Of a stretch of DNA of 64,000 nt, positions 22,511 through 34,489 are shown one piece after another. Where the stretch lies: assembly GCA_000442125.1 (NCBI GenBank), contig KE546981.1, positions 930,001 through 994,000 on the forward strand, given 5' to 3'. The notes below the pieces were generated by a model. That model did not search any database and was not told the origin of the DNA. It saw only the letters and a program-made list of their open reading frames with translations. Numbering within the stretch: position 1 is the first letter of the stretch; every line of letters starts with the position of its first letter. Made by a program: the position numbers and the translations under genes. The DNA comes from Opeltia flavorubescens (lineage: Eukaryota; Ascomycota; Lecanoromycetes; Teloschistales; Teloschistaceae).

Positions 22511-23236
22511 CGCGAAACAGTATACAACTCATGATAGAAGAGAAGGAGTCCAGACAAGTAACGAGACTCCATTTCAAACGAAAGCGCCCTGTAGGACGAC
22601 GTCCAGCCCTGACGTATCTCTCCTTCACAATCGACAGCTAAATCGAAGGAACTTACCGACGGACCAAATATGCAGGGCACACACTAAAAATTTAACGACA
22701 CCCAACAAGGCTCATTCCGCTCCGCAAGATCCCATCAAGTATCCTTCAGTGATGAAAAGTGCACCATCGACGTCAACGTCCGGCGCGAAGGAGCAGGTGG
22801 ATGGGGGCACGGATGACTAAAGTTGGTGTGACCATCGCGCTAATGTGGATGCATGTACAATGTGGCATTGGGGTCGCTTTTTAGAGCGCTTTCTGCGGAG
22901 CACAGCCTGGGGACGATCGATCACCGAGATATGTTTCTCGATTCTTGAAACATTGCTAACGCAAGGTGGACGGGGCAAAGAACTTACTCAGAAATGGAGC
23001 ACCGATGAAAGATACAGCGATAATCAGTAGCTCGATCGTAAGGAGTCGATAGTCATCAAAAAATGGGGCGCTGCCCAAAACCTTCTAATCTTCATGGAAA
23101 GCATACCCAGTTCCCATTACCTTTCATTCTGAAAAGGCGTATCAATATCTATCTCTTCTCAAGACTCCTCAATTTCTCAAATCCGATCTTTCACTCGTGA
23201 TACATCGACCGTTCACACAAATTTCCCTCCGCAATA
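22511..23236. other. Divergent intergenic region
   Basis: Shared 5' region of the MFS gene (minus) and the small membrane protein gene (plus). A frame covering its first part is antisense to the MFS start and looks like chance. No gene seen. Confidence 0.45.
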
Positions 23237-23578
23237 ATGTCGACCCCTCACAACTCCTCCACCATATCACCTTCCCCATCATCCACCCGATCTCCAACCC
23301 AGCTCACACTACTCATCCAAGCCCTAACACCCGTATGGTCAATGCTACTCTTCCGCCTCTTCTACGATAACACCCAACTCTTCTACCCTCTCCTCCTCAT
23401 CGTCTTCACAATCCTATCCTGGCATTCACGATCCGCTATCAAGAAAAGGATCGATGCTCTTGGCGCGGGGGCGATGGTATTACGGGTTAACGTACCTGGT
23501 AGGTGTTCCCCATATAGCATGGTAGAATATTTGGGAATTGATATATGTAATCTTGATATAGGTGGGATGTATCATTGA
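23237..23578 (+). CDS. Small predicted membrane protein
   Basis: Not recognised. The open frame gives 113 residues. A 63-nt candidate intron (23499-23561, donor GTAGGT, acceptor ATAG) would give a 92-residue version ending VPGGMYH. Since the intron is a multiple of three and has no stop, both forms use the same stop codon. A Ser/Thr/Pro-rich N-terminus (1-22) is followed by two hydrophobic stretches (about 25-42 and 47-60) that look like membrane segments. Codon use is C-rich, like its neighbours. It could be chance, but the length, ATG context and hydrophobic pattern favour a real gene. Confidence 0.4.
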   Translation: MSTPHNSSTISPSPSSTRSPTQLTLLIQALTPVWSMLLFRLFYDNTQLFYPLLLIVFTILSWHSRSAIKKRIDALGAGAMVLRVNVPGRCSPYSMVEYLGIDICNLDIGGMYH

Positions 23579-24067
23579 GAGTATGACGGGGACATGCATA
23601 TGTTTTCGAAAAGGTGTACAGCAGATCAGAAATTATCTTACATTTATGAAAGCTCGATGGTGTTTTTTTGGGCGCTTTATATTTTCGCTTAAGAGATTGC
23701 GTTTATGGAAAGGAAAGGACAGGCAATGAATGCTTGGGATGGGAGATTAGTGGAACGATATTTTTTCCGGCGCAGGAAGAGGGTTATTCCTTCTTACGAG
23801 GGGGAAAGTGCGCGGACTGTGAGAGTTGGGGGAAAGGAAGGATTTCTATTGTGAATACCTACAACATATATACCCAAAGAAGCCACGAAGTCTTATGCTT
23901 CGATTCATATTTATTGAAAAGTTCTGGAAAGCTTTTACTCTGGCATTGTTATATTTTCCATTGCCGTCGCTTCTGAGCGGGCCACGGCAATAATGATGGA
24001 GTAGTTCAAAAACAATCATTCGCACCTTCCACAGAGAACTTGAACTTCGCTCAAGGCTTGAGTAGAT
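23579..24067. other. Intergenic region
   Basis: Convergent 3' region of the small membrane protein gene and the P450 gene at 24068. No gene seen. Confidence 0.4.
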
Positions 24068-25758
24068 CTAGGCTTCCATTTCCTCTGAAGCCTGTTCCCG
24101 ATGTCTAATCCTCACCCTTACATCATCCCCCTTCATCGGCGAAATAATCCCCAAATTCGGCTTATTAACATCCTGTCTCGGAAACCTTTGTCCCCCTCCA
24201 CCTTCCTTCCCACCAACCCCGACCATCCCATCCCCATCACCATCCACAGATAACTCAAATCTCTCAAGCACCCAAGCCACAAACCCCAAAACCTCCCTCC
24301 TCGCCAAGAATCTCCCAGAGCAATACTGCGATCCCCCTCCAAAAGGCCTATAAGCAGGATTATTCGCCAACTCCTTATTCCTAAGGAAACGCTGTGCGTC
24401 AAACTCCTCAACATTCTGACCAAATTGTTCCTTGTCGAAATGACCAAGGCGATAAGGCATCAAGACTCTAGCGCCAGGGTAGAGGATTTTCCCCCCGATG
24501 GTGGTGGGGGAAATTACGACGCGGCCGGATGTGGCGGCGCTGGTGTAGCGTAAGGTTTCGTTGAAGGCGGCGTTGAGGATTGGACAGTGGGATTCGGAGA
24601 CGAGGTAATTTATGTCTATCTTACCGCCGGCTTTGACTGCGGGGGTGATTTCTGTGCGGATGTTTGATAGGAGGGAGGGGGAGAAGAGCGTGTGGGCGAG
24701 GAGCCAGAAACACATTTTGTAGGCGTTTGCGTTCATACTACTCTAGATTAGTGTGACTGGCGTTTTTTAATTTGGGTGGATGCTACGTACGCAAAATGCC
24801 ATATCTGAAATCCGATAGCGATGTCTTGACTTTTCATACCTGCTTTCACCTGCTCCGCCTCCAGAGATTTGGTGTATGTTGTCGCGTCTTGTCTTCTCTC
24901 CGACGGCATCGAAACGTATCGATCGAAAGCTTGCATGACTCGATCGCGTGGCGCGGTCATTGCTTTTGCAAAGATTGCCGGATACTGATACAGCAGCATC
25001 CAGCTATGTTCGTCAAATTCCAGAAAGTCGTGGATGAGATGAGGTTCGCTTTCGACGAGGACATCCCCATAGAAAGCACGTGTAGCAGCATCGATTAGGA
25101 CTTCACCGCACCATCTGTATAGCGACACCGTCATCTCTTCTGGTGTTGAAGACAAAATGCACGACTTTGGAACATTGTTCCATTTCGTCCCATGCTCTAT
25201 CCGAGACATGAACCGTTCATTGAGTTCCTCAAGCTGAGGTCCAGGAAGTAGTTGCAATCGGTGAAAATCCGATGAGCGATCAACTAGATGTTTACGTCCA
25301 GGTGGTTTTCGATGCTTCTCATGTGCCATTGGAACCTCCCACATCTTCCCCACGCCCATTGGAGACATGCTAAACCCTTGATGCAATTCTCGGACAAAGA
25401 GATCGAATGATAAAGCTGTGGTACATTTGTACACTTCGGAGAATTGGTGTGGCATGGTCACCATGTATAATTTGTTGCCGGCGATAGTAATCGTGCAGGG
25501 GTCATCATTGAAATATTTCTTCCCATAGGCGAACAATGCATCTCGGTCCTTGAAAAACCATCTTGCGTGACCGACGAAGGGAATTATATATGGTAAAGAT
25601 CTAGGTTCCTTTGGTCTCCAAGGTACGGTGACTTTGAACTTCCAGACGTACCAGCAGAGATACAAGGCTAAAAGTTGGGCAACTATGTAAACTGGCCTAG
25701 ATGAAAGATAGTTTGTGGGCTGAATTGGCAAGATGGTGGTCGAGACGTGCTGGAACAT
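24068..25758 (-). CDS. Cytochrome P450, CYP7/8-like, copy 1
   Basis: Two exons (25758-24791, 24737-24068; 53-nt intron, donor GTACGT) give 545 residues. An N-terminal membrane anchor (about 22-40) is followed by a LPYIIPFVGHARWFF proline-rich hinge. The K-helix ExxR is at 383-386 (ETLR) and the heme loop FGGGSQYCSGR has its cysteine ligand at about 462. The FGGGxxxCxGRFLAxREVL form is typical of the fungal P450s that resemble 7-alpha-hydroxylases and prostacyclin synthases. The substrate is unknown. The plus-strand pseudogene at 28819-30867 is a close paralogue that shares the intron position (IWHFA/MNANAYK versus LTIWA/LNSNTYK). A Gly/Asp-rich insert (DGDGDGMVGVGG) near residue 490 is absent from that paralogue. 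Likely an ER-membrane monooxygenase that needs P450 reductase. Confidence 0.9.
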
Positions 25759-26525
25759 GGCTGCCTTGAATGGTTAAAGTGATTTAGCAACTGTTGAGTG
25801 CCTTCTCGTCCAGAACTATTTGCTCTTCGACCTTCATCTGGCACAATTCCTGACTTACGAATGGACAGAACGTACGTATGACGAGATCGTCATCACGAAA
25901 GTCAGTCGCGTATAGGGATGGTGTGGCATTCAAGGCTTCTTTGCGGCTCACGTCAGGCGTGCATATGCAGGTGAGTGCCGCGCCTTGTAGCTGCATGAAA
26001 TACGAGTTCGGTGCCGCTGCCACTTCAAACAAAGACCAATGCACGTAAGATCCTCCGATCCTTCGTAAAGACTATCTTGCGTCCTCGGTCGGTGACGCAC
26101 ATCCAGTGAAACGATCATGATGCTCAGCTCGATGGGATACGCGCTTATTTTCTTGCTTTCACTGAGCGCCTAAACGGAGACTACTTTCCTGTCCGGTATT
26201 AGGATCGGTCTATCTACAAGCTCATTTTGTACCTCCAGACTAAGTGTGGTAATGCCAGATCTTTCCAGTTGGCAAACTAGAAACTACTGCAGTCAGCGAT
26301 GCGGATTCTTCCTGGGTGTTGGTCTAATTCCTTCCAAGCCACAAATCCAGCGATGATCATGTCAGCACGTAATTTTGCCTTAAGTTATCCTTCACGTTCC
26401 ACAACATCCGTCCCCAGACTACTCAATTGCCCTGCGCGTCTGTTGGCTTATGCTCCCCGCAAAACGTTCTTTTGACAACGTCAAATTCTCATATACTCAA
26501 AATCTACCATTGAATCGAATACGCA
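25759..26525. other. Divergent intergenic region between P450 copy 1 and Pth11-like gene
   Basis: Shared 5' region of about 770 bp. An 86-codon minus-strand frame at 25784-26044 lies here (see findings). No recognised regulator site. Confidence 0.4.
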
Positions 26526-27960
26526 ATGGACGCGACATATTCAATTGATCCATCTAAAATCCCTTCTGGCATTTCCTCCGCCGGGTGCGACTCAAAATCT
26601 TGTAGACCCTTACAATAGATCTTGGCAGGTCTTTTTGACGAGCGCTCTCTGTCTCGCGGTAACGACTTTGTTCGTCGGACTCAGACTCTATGCGAAATTC
26701 TTTGTTATCAAGCAAAGCTCCCCAGATGATTGTATGACCTATATACCATCTTCCTTTCTAAGCTCCGGTGATTGACTATAGTGCTAGATGCGACAATAGC
26801 TGCATATGTACGACCTCTGATAGATACCCTATGCTTTTTCAGACACTGACATGATCGACGATCCAGTTAGCCGTGATCATCTATACCAGCTTGACCATCT
26901 CATGTATGTATTTCCTGGACTTCTGACAGTGCTAAGCTGACCTTCAGCAGTCAACTCACATGGCTACGGCATACACATATGGAATCTCACATTGACTGAT
27001 CTGACAAATCAACAGTCGCTGGTAAGTATAATCAACCATTGACCATCGACGGAAGTGCAGCACTAACACGTCGCCCGAAGATCCTACTCGTCAACAACAG
27101 TCTTTATGGCCCAGTCTTGTTCGCCGTCAAGTTATCGTTGTTCATGCTTATCTACAGCATCTTCGGACGTCTACGATGGATGAGACATCTTGTATTCCTC
27201 GGAATCTTGGTTACTGGACTTTTCTACACGATAAACGTCATCGTCTTTCCAAGTCTCTGCGCTCCACGATCGAGTCAAAATTACTTGGAGGCTGCTAGCA
27301 GCGCTCGCTGCCAACGAAGTGTGAAGTTCGGCGTTTTCAGCGCATCTTTCAATATCTTCACCGACTTCTATATGCTGTTCCTTCCCATTCCAGCCGTGAT
27401 GGGACTCCAGATGCCGACGAAGAAGAAAATTGGTGTGCTAGCAATATTTGGGACGGGGTTGTTGTGAGCAAATCCATTTTCCGATCACTCATGACTTGCG
27501 AGCTGAAGAGATGACAGAGCCTGTATCACCAGCTGTCTGGCCTTGTGGACTCGAGTACAATTGAATCGTTCAATCGACAAAACTTGGATGGTCACTCCAA
27601 CCAACGTCACAGCGTAAGTCCCTGCAAATTCTACTTCCAGCAACTACTAACTTCTCAAGTCTAATCGAGATGAACGTCGGATTATGGGTTGGTTCCATGC
27701 CAGCCCTTGCCGGTATCGTCAGGCGACAAAAAGTAGGATTTACTTCTTGGATGGACGTCATCAGGAGTAGATTCAGCTCCATCGCATCTCTGCTCTCGTT
27801 GCGAGGCTCAAAGACTGCAAATAGCAACTCCTCTCATAAGGCGAGTGCGACAAGCAGTACCAGCCAGGAACCACTCGGTCATGAGCCGAAGCGGTACGTT
27901 GAGCTGCAGGACTATCAACGGACTATGCACGGCCCCTGGGACCAGGAATCGCGCCTTTGA
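26526..27960 (+). pseudogene. Pth11-like seven-TM receptor, first exon apparently frame-shifted
   Basis: From 26545 on the protein is a clear rhodopsin-like fungal integral membrane protein (Pth11 family without a CFEM domain). Exons: ~26526-26731, 26782-26807, 26867-26903, 26951-27021, 27081-27463, 27518-27613, 27660-27960; phase closes from exon 1 to the stop. Landmarks are LLAFPPPGATQNLVDP, VGLRLYAKFF, a split HGYGIHIWNLTLTDL, a TM run around VKLSLFMLIYSIFGRLRWMR, the NIFTDFYMLFLPIP motif and LIEMNVGLWVGSMPALAG before a Ser-rich cytosolic tail. The only suitable ATG (26526, MDATYSIDPSKIP) is one frame away from this coding frame, and no intron fits between them. So exon 1 carries a 1-base shift, real or an assembly error. 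Such receptors sense external cues in related fungi. Confidence 0.65.
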
Positions 27961-28818
27961 GATTAACCCAGGGCAAGGGGAGGAATTTGTACAATGCAGG
28001 AGTTGGTGGTTATTTTTTCTGGATCATTGCAGAAGCGTTTTTTGCTATCCTTCGGATTCAGCATCCAAAAATCTGACAAGCGTATATCTTAGCAGCCAGT
28101 AAAGGGTCAGAATTTTAGCCCTCTCTGCAGAGACTAGAATGGTGCCTTGGGAACTCTCAACCGATTCTCCCACTAGAATTGGAACGTGTCAGTGCCTTTG
28201 GGTTGATGTGTTTACCCTAGTGTGGCAAAGCGTCCACTTTCCCGTACAGGCGGCGGTCGATATCGATGGAGATGCATCTAGTTTGTGATCTGTAGTAGTC
28301 TGAGGCAGTGACGATTCTGAAGACGCACTAAATACTGGATAGACCAGCAGCTGAAACCATAAGCACGGCGTAGTTGCCTAGTCAGAACGTTGATTTTTGC
28401 TGTGTACGGTAATGGATTGGAGCGTGTAGTAGTCGATGTAAGGAGGTGACATCTAGAGTAGTGTCTCAAGCCCTGACTTCATTGCTCGCCAATTGTGAGC
28501 CAATCATCCTTAGCAAGAAATGTGATGGTCATCGCTCGTGTCTCCACAGACGTAAGCCGGTTTAAGAACGGCAACAGCCGTAGACTAGAACCTTCAGCTA
28601 ATTGATAGTCCCCGAGTCTAAGCCTCGACATACCAGCATAAGGTTCCGGGACGCCGGAGGAAGAATACGAGTGAGGATTCTTTACGGCGCCATGAATGCC
28701 ACGGATCAAGAAGGAAACTGAGGAGTGTGAGGCAATGTAGATACGCGGCGGCGATACAGTAATCGTAGTCTTGTGCTTTGAGGTCATATGTCGACCTCAT
28801 CTTGTTCGTTTGTTGCAG
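27961..28818. other. Intergenic region
   Basis: Between the Pth11-like gene and the broken P450 copy 2. A 102-codon minus-strand frame (28479-28787) has no recognisable features. No gene supported. Confidence 0.4.
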
Positions 28819-30867
28819 ATGACACCACCATCAAATTATAACATCTCCATCTCAACCCCAGAGAAGTCGAACGCCATCATGACCGGAACTTTGGACATGG
28901 CATACCACTCACTTGAGCCATTCTGCTATGATGCAGCACGCTATTTGCGAAATCAGTCCCTGCAGGAGTCCCTGTATCCCAGTGTTCTCCAAACCATACA
29001 GCTCAGTGAGACAGTCAGAATAGCGGGTACAACTGTGATTTCGAAGCAAGCCTCACCTAAGGTGTTGTGGGGTTTCATAAGTATTCCTGCTGCGATCTTG
29101 ATATGGAGGTTCTGGACTTTCTGGTTGATTCCATATCTATACCCCTCGAGGCCCAAAGAATTGCCTTACTGGATACCATGTAGGCGCCGATTTTCAGTGG
29201 AGAAGATGTAGACTGACTTCGGAAAGTTCTAGGTATATCAATGTCAGCGGAGATTCTTTCCGGTGCTAACAGGAGATGTGCTATCTTAGGTCATGTCGTG
29301 AATTTGTATCGGGATATGGACGGCCTCATGACTCGAGGACGGTGCGTTACCTCAATTTCGATTGACCCCGCACCAGTCCATCTGAGTCCATCAAGATTGG
29401 AGATCTTGAAGCTATTAGATGATGAAATTACTGACGTACCAAAGTTTGCATTTCCGTGACAGGAGAGAGCCATTCGCATTGACTATAGCGGGGCGGAAGT
29501 TGTACGTTATCACGAACCCAAAAGACGTGACTGCAACGTATAAGAGTACATCCACCTTAACTTTCGACGGATACATTCGAGATAAGATGGTTGCGATTGG
29601 TGTCACACCTGCAGGCATGGAGCGTTGGTGGCACGTTCAGCCTGTTGAGGATAATCATGGACCCGCAAGGAGAACGAAAACTGTTCCGAAGGCACCGGCG
29701 CATGTTGGAGAAGCCATTGTCAAAGGGCATCTGAATCCGGGTGTTCAGCTTGATATCATGCAAAGTGAAGTCCTGAGAAGGATCGATAACCATCTAGCGT
29801 GCCCAATTCCCTCTCCTGGAAGTCGACGTAATGCCAATTCAGCCGAGGACATTGGCAGAACATCCTTGCTTGCTTGGTGCTCGGAAGTCCTCATCGATTC
29901 CGTGACTCGAGCATTCTTCGGAGACGAACTATTACACATTGAGCCAGACTTCGGTCGGATCTTTGTCATATTTGATGATTTGAATTGGCAGTTCATCCTC
30001 CAGTACCCGGAATTTCTGTCTCGAGAGATGACCACCGCAAGAAACAAGATGGTCAAGGCATTGACCCTTTACTTCGAACGACCCTTGGACACACGTAAGA
30101 ATGCCTCGTCATTCGTCCTTTCTCTTGAAAAAGAGATGAGAGCTCAGGGTCTGAGCAATGGAGATATTGCTGCGATGTTGATGCTAACCATCTGGGCGTA
30201 AGTACTTACCACATCATGTTCACAGCGTGTCAAAGTCTGTCCAAGTTGCTAATTGATGATGATCAGTCTCAACAGCAACACCTACAAGCTTTGCTTTTGG
30301 ATTATGGCGTACATTCTGCAGGATGAAACGCTCCTTGAGGTCCTACGTCATGAAACAAGGGACGTGGTAGACCAAGATCCTCTTGGCAAAGTGCAGGCTT
30401 TAGCGGACTGTCCCAGGCTGGATGCAGTCTATAACGAAGTACTTCGACTGACAACCGCTTCCACAAGCATCCGTACAGTCGTCTAAACAACCTGGATCGG
30501 CGGGAAAGAACTCGCGGTCGGAAACGATGTCTTCCTCCCCTTCCGTCAATTGCACCTGGATCCAGCTGTCTTTGGCCCCGATGCTCATAAATTCAACCCT
30601 ACTCGATTTCTGGACAACAAATTGGCAAAAAGCCCGAGCTACCGACCCTTTGGCGGTGGGACAACATATTGTCCAGGTCGATTTTTGGCAAAGCGAGAAG
30701 TCCTGACGTTTGTTGCTTGTGCTCTCAACCGTTTCGATCTAAACATCGCCGAGAGCGGCCAACAGAAGTTTCCGAGGCTCGAAACCAGAAAGCCTTCTCT
30801 TGGTGTTTTGGCGCCAGTATCAGGTGATGATCTCACAATCTTGGTGGATCCTAGAGGCGCTAAATAA
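28819..30867 (+). pseudogene. Cytochrome P450, CYP7/8-like, copy 2, with in-frame stop
   Basis: Deduced exons 28819-29179, 29290-29341, 29463-30197 and 30267-30867 keep phase to a final stop at 30867. The product would be about 582 codons, but an in-frame TAA (30484-30486) falls between the K-helix (NEVLR) and the heme loop FGGGTTYCPGR, so the heme ligand would not be made. The hinge is also reduced: copy 1 reads PFVGHARWFFKDRD where this copy joins as PCHVVNLYRDMDG, and the segment before EPFALTIAG is short. The central and C-terminal parts align clearly with copy 1 (EVLIDSVTRAFFGDELL; LAKREVLTFVACALNRFDL). This looks like a recently broken paralogue; a base-call error at the TAA is the main alternative. 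Confidence 0.75.
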
Positions 30868-31462
30868 ACTTTTCCTATTTATACATGTATTTACAGCAGT
30901 GCAGCGTATCGATTTTGTACTTCTACGAGTGTCGCCATGAACTAGATTTTGAAATGAAAGGCTTTCTCAGGTCGGACGCACTTTTTAGGTTTGTATATGC
31001 TCATGTACTTGTCGCTGTACCGTCATAGGTGTAATGAAGACATTGAACTGTTCGCCTAGCTTCACAAAGTGGGCAGGACTTCAGTAAAGACCAAGTCCTC
31101 GATCACGATAGTACCTTAAGTGCGTGTGTGGAAAACGCTTCCAGACGGATCGAGGGTTGATGACATAGTCTCGTTCAATAGGAAGCGCTTTCTCCTCCCG
31201 AGTATAGTGGGGCTTGCAGTGGGAATCTTGGAAGACGTGAATATCGATGTACCGATTGAGAGGTCGACCACTCGTACTTTACGATGCAAGAGCCATTGTG
31301 TCCATAGCAGCTTATTGGTTTGCTAATCATCAAACGAAGACACATCTGTTATCAGAACGTCAAGCTTACTTTATTTGGCATAGCGTCGTTTTCACAGTCA
31401 ATGCCTCTACTGACAAGTCTTCGAAGGTAAAATTGGCTCAAAGTCATAAGTACAGTCAAGTG
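30868..31462. other. Convergent intergenic region between P450 copies 2 and 3
   Basis: About 600 bp between two stop codons on opposite strands. No gene or repeat seen. Confidence 0.45.
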
Positions 31463-33153
31463 CTACTCGCGCTTGTCATCTGCTACTACAGCTAAAACCA
31501 TATCCGAATCCGCAAATTCGAATGCCCACTCCCCATCCTCCAAACCCTGTCTCGTTGTTACCTCGACCTCCATATCAGTGTCCGGCTCCATGATCCCAGC
31601 CACGATATTCGTCTTCTCCGTTTTGGGGGTAATCCATTTGCCCTCAACCGGGAAAAGATCATAGCGCATGATCATCATCGCTGCCATGGCCAAGACTTCG
31701 GTAGTTGCAAAGTGACGTCCTGGACACAATGTTGTGCCACCTCCAAAGGTGCGGAACGCGTGCGGGCTCGGCTTTCTGGTCTCTTTAGAGACCTTTGTGT
31801 TTTTCAGGAATCGTCTGTGGTTGAACTGGTCGACGTCGGAGCCCCACACCGATGGATCTGTATGGACGACACGACTAGGCATCATGACAATTCCGTCTTT
31901 CTTGAGAAGGTATCTGTTGTCGAGCATCGTGTCTTGCATGACTTGTCGTACTTGCATGCCAACTGTCTGCAGTCTCAAGGCTTCTTGGAACGTTGCGGAT
32001 AAGACAGGGCACTGCTTCTGGATACGCGAGATGTGAATAATCCTTCGCATGTGACCCGTTGATTGATCAACGTTCATGATAGATTCGACCTCACGTCGAC
32101 ATTCTCGAAGAAGTTCTGCTTGTGAATAAAGGTAGAACAGAGTCCAGAAAACCGCAGGGGTCGTGTTGACTAGGATTGCAATTGAACCACAGGCTTCGTA
32201 ACGAGCAATGTCTGCAATCGGGACATCCTTTCCCACAAGACTCTGATATCGACACTGGACGAGCATAGATCCTGTTTCGTGGTGCTTTGCTTCGAAGTAC
32301 GCTTGAAATGCCTTGCTTATGATCTCACGAGCTCGAAATCCCTTTCGGGCGGTGGTGGAAGGGAAGATATTGACTAGGAGCATAGCAATAGAATTCTGTA
32401 GCGTCCTAGAATTCAGGTTATGATCTGCTATGCACTTTTTGTTCTACTGTAAAACTTACCAGAAAGCCTCTTCGACCTCTGGACTGTTGAAAGGATTCTG
32501 ATTGCCGTATACAGCATTCGTCGTAGCCATTGTAGTTTCATGACGACTCCATGCTCCTAGCCTTACCTTTACGGGTCGATTTTTCTGCGGTTTGAGCCGC
32601 TCCAAAATATTGGCGATATGGACAACTGCGGCCTGATTCAAACCATCTAGACCAGGACCAGGAGCCAAAGCAGGATGCATTAATCTATAAACTTCGGCAG
32701 AATAAGTCGAGTCTCCGTCACCATAGTCAAGTTTGGCTGCTAGTATATCGTTGGCCTCCTTGCTAGAAGCGCAAAGCGTGGTCGCAAATTTGGCTTCAAT
32801 AGGTCGAAATGACAGCTCTTTGTGAAGACGCTGGACCGAGGAGACGAGATCGACAGAGTTGACAATATAGAGCTTCGATTTCGGCAAGGCCAATGTGCAA
32901 ATTGGCAAAGAGTACTTTCTCCTAAGACTGTTGATTAATACACAATATGCTTGAAGCATGACATGGTGATGTACCTAAGCTCGACATAGTAATTATTCTT
33001 GTGCCAGATCAAGCCTACAATATGGCCGACAATTGGTATGCTTGAAGGGACAAGAGTCGGCTCTCGAGGATCGTATCCAGGAGCGAAGTATCGACGAAAA
33101 CCCCAGTGCAAAAGTATGACTATTGCTAATCCAAGCAGAAACTGAGCTTGCAT
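31463..33153 (-). CDS. Cytochrome P450, CYP7/8-like, copy 3
   Basis: Three exons (33153-32975, 32921-32460, 32405-31463; introns of 53 and 54 nt) give 527 residues. A short N-terminal anchor (about 3-20) and the hinge SSIPIVGHIVGLIW are followed by an I-helix segment with NTTPAVFW, ExxR EALR (355-358), and the heme loop FGGGTTLCPGR with cysteine about 441. The FGGGTTxCPGRxxATxEVL form places it in the same broad group as copies 1 and 2, but it is much more diverged and its introns sit elsewhere, so it is not a recent duplicate. No broken residues are seen. Substrate unknown. Confidence 0.9.
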
Positions 33154-34489
33154 CGTTGGATAGGAGTCTTATCGCGAAGTAACTCTGAGATATTTTCGAA
33201 GCGTGGGATTGAAGCTCTCGAAATCTTCACAGTGACTACAGAGCGTCGTCGCGCGTCGGAGCTTGTCCAGAGTCGAGATAAGCCAGGAAAGACATCTCCG
33301 CAATAGCCCCAAGCCTGCCATCTAGCTAGCAGGACCTGCAGCCTCCATGGATGTAAGCTTACTCTACGCCTCAATGATATCTTTGAACAACCACAGCTAC
33401 TCCGTCTCGTGACGACTTCTGATAGCTGATTCTAAACGACCACGTCATTGCGAGAGAATGATGCTCAGCCTTCCTTAGGCTGTCCGTCGAGCCCGTCGCG
33501 CCGCTGTCGTTCGAGAAATGGCTTCGTACGTTCTTTCTAAGGATGGTTAGCTACCGAGATACTACCAATTCGAAATCCTGTTCTCATAGGGCCGCGTTTT
33601 GATTTAGGTTAGGATAAGGTTTGAGCGCAGCGCAGGACAGGGGTATTGAAGTCGAAAGCTGCTTTAGGGCTTACGGCGGAGGATCGCTCAAACAGGATGG
33701 GGGCCGCCTGCTTCTAGCGTCGAAGTTGGTCTGTGTGTAGAATAGTTCGGTTTCGGAGGATCAGCTTGAAACCATCGTCCAAGAGGCTTGGACTCCTGGG
33801 CAGAGCGGTGTTCGTGATCTTGTGATACGTAAAAATATCGAATTGTTCGACATTCGACATGTCATCAGCTCGGGTCAAGCCTCGGCGATTAAGCAAAAGC
33901 CCTAGCCCTACCAAATGAGACGATTCTCCGGAGTGCGCCGTCCGATAGAGTGGTGAACCCGGGGCCTTTTATGGTGCAAAGCCATCAACCAACTGATCAA
34001 TGGGGATTTTTTCGGGATGGAGAGGACAGCCGAATAAGGGTACGTAGGGGAAATCGGATGACAGTTCTTGAGCATCGTAGCAGAGATTTTTTTTCCCTTT
34101 CCGAATTCTCGAAATGCCATCCGCCTCAGGGGTCTGTGTGGAAGAATACCACCAAATCCCGTCATATCGATTAAGAGTACTACGTGATAATCTTCACATT
34201 CCAGAAGGGTACCATTCAAGGCCCGGCTAAATATACACAAAACAAGCTTTACCTGCATGAAACGTCCCATACAGGCGCATCTGCAATCTTGCCGACCCGG
34301 CCCGTCTTGACAGGAGCTTTTCAGCGATTCACGGAGACTCATAGATCTCGAATCGTGCGCGCAACTTTGAGGTGAAAGCGGACTCACACTGGAGTGATAA
34401 GGAAGGCCGGGTGAGGATTGTTGTTCACTGCCTAGTATGTCCCAGTACTCATAAGTAAATTTTGAACATCTCTCATCATTGAACATACC
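33154..34489. other. Long intergenic region
   Basis: About 1.3 kb with no supported gene. A 197-codon minus-strand frame (33908-34501) overlaps the start of the next gene and has no recognisable domain. Confidence 0.4.

Noticed and set aside
22392-22820. A 142-codon plus-strand frame over the MFS start
   Set aside because: Most of it is antisense to the MFS first exon, which has clear family motifs; the frame is a shadow.
20298-33153. Naming this a complete secondary-metabolite gene cluster
   Set aside because: No backbone enzyme is present and two of the genes look disrupted; only a neighbourhood of accessory genes can be claimed.
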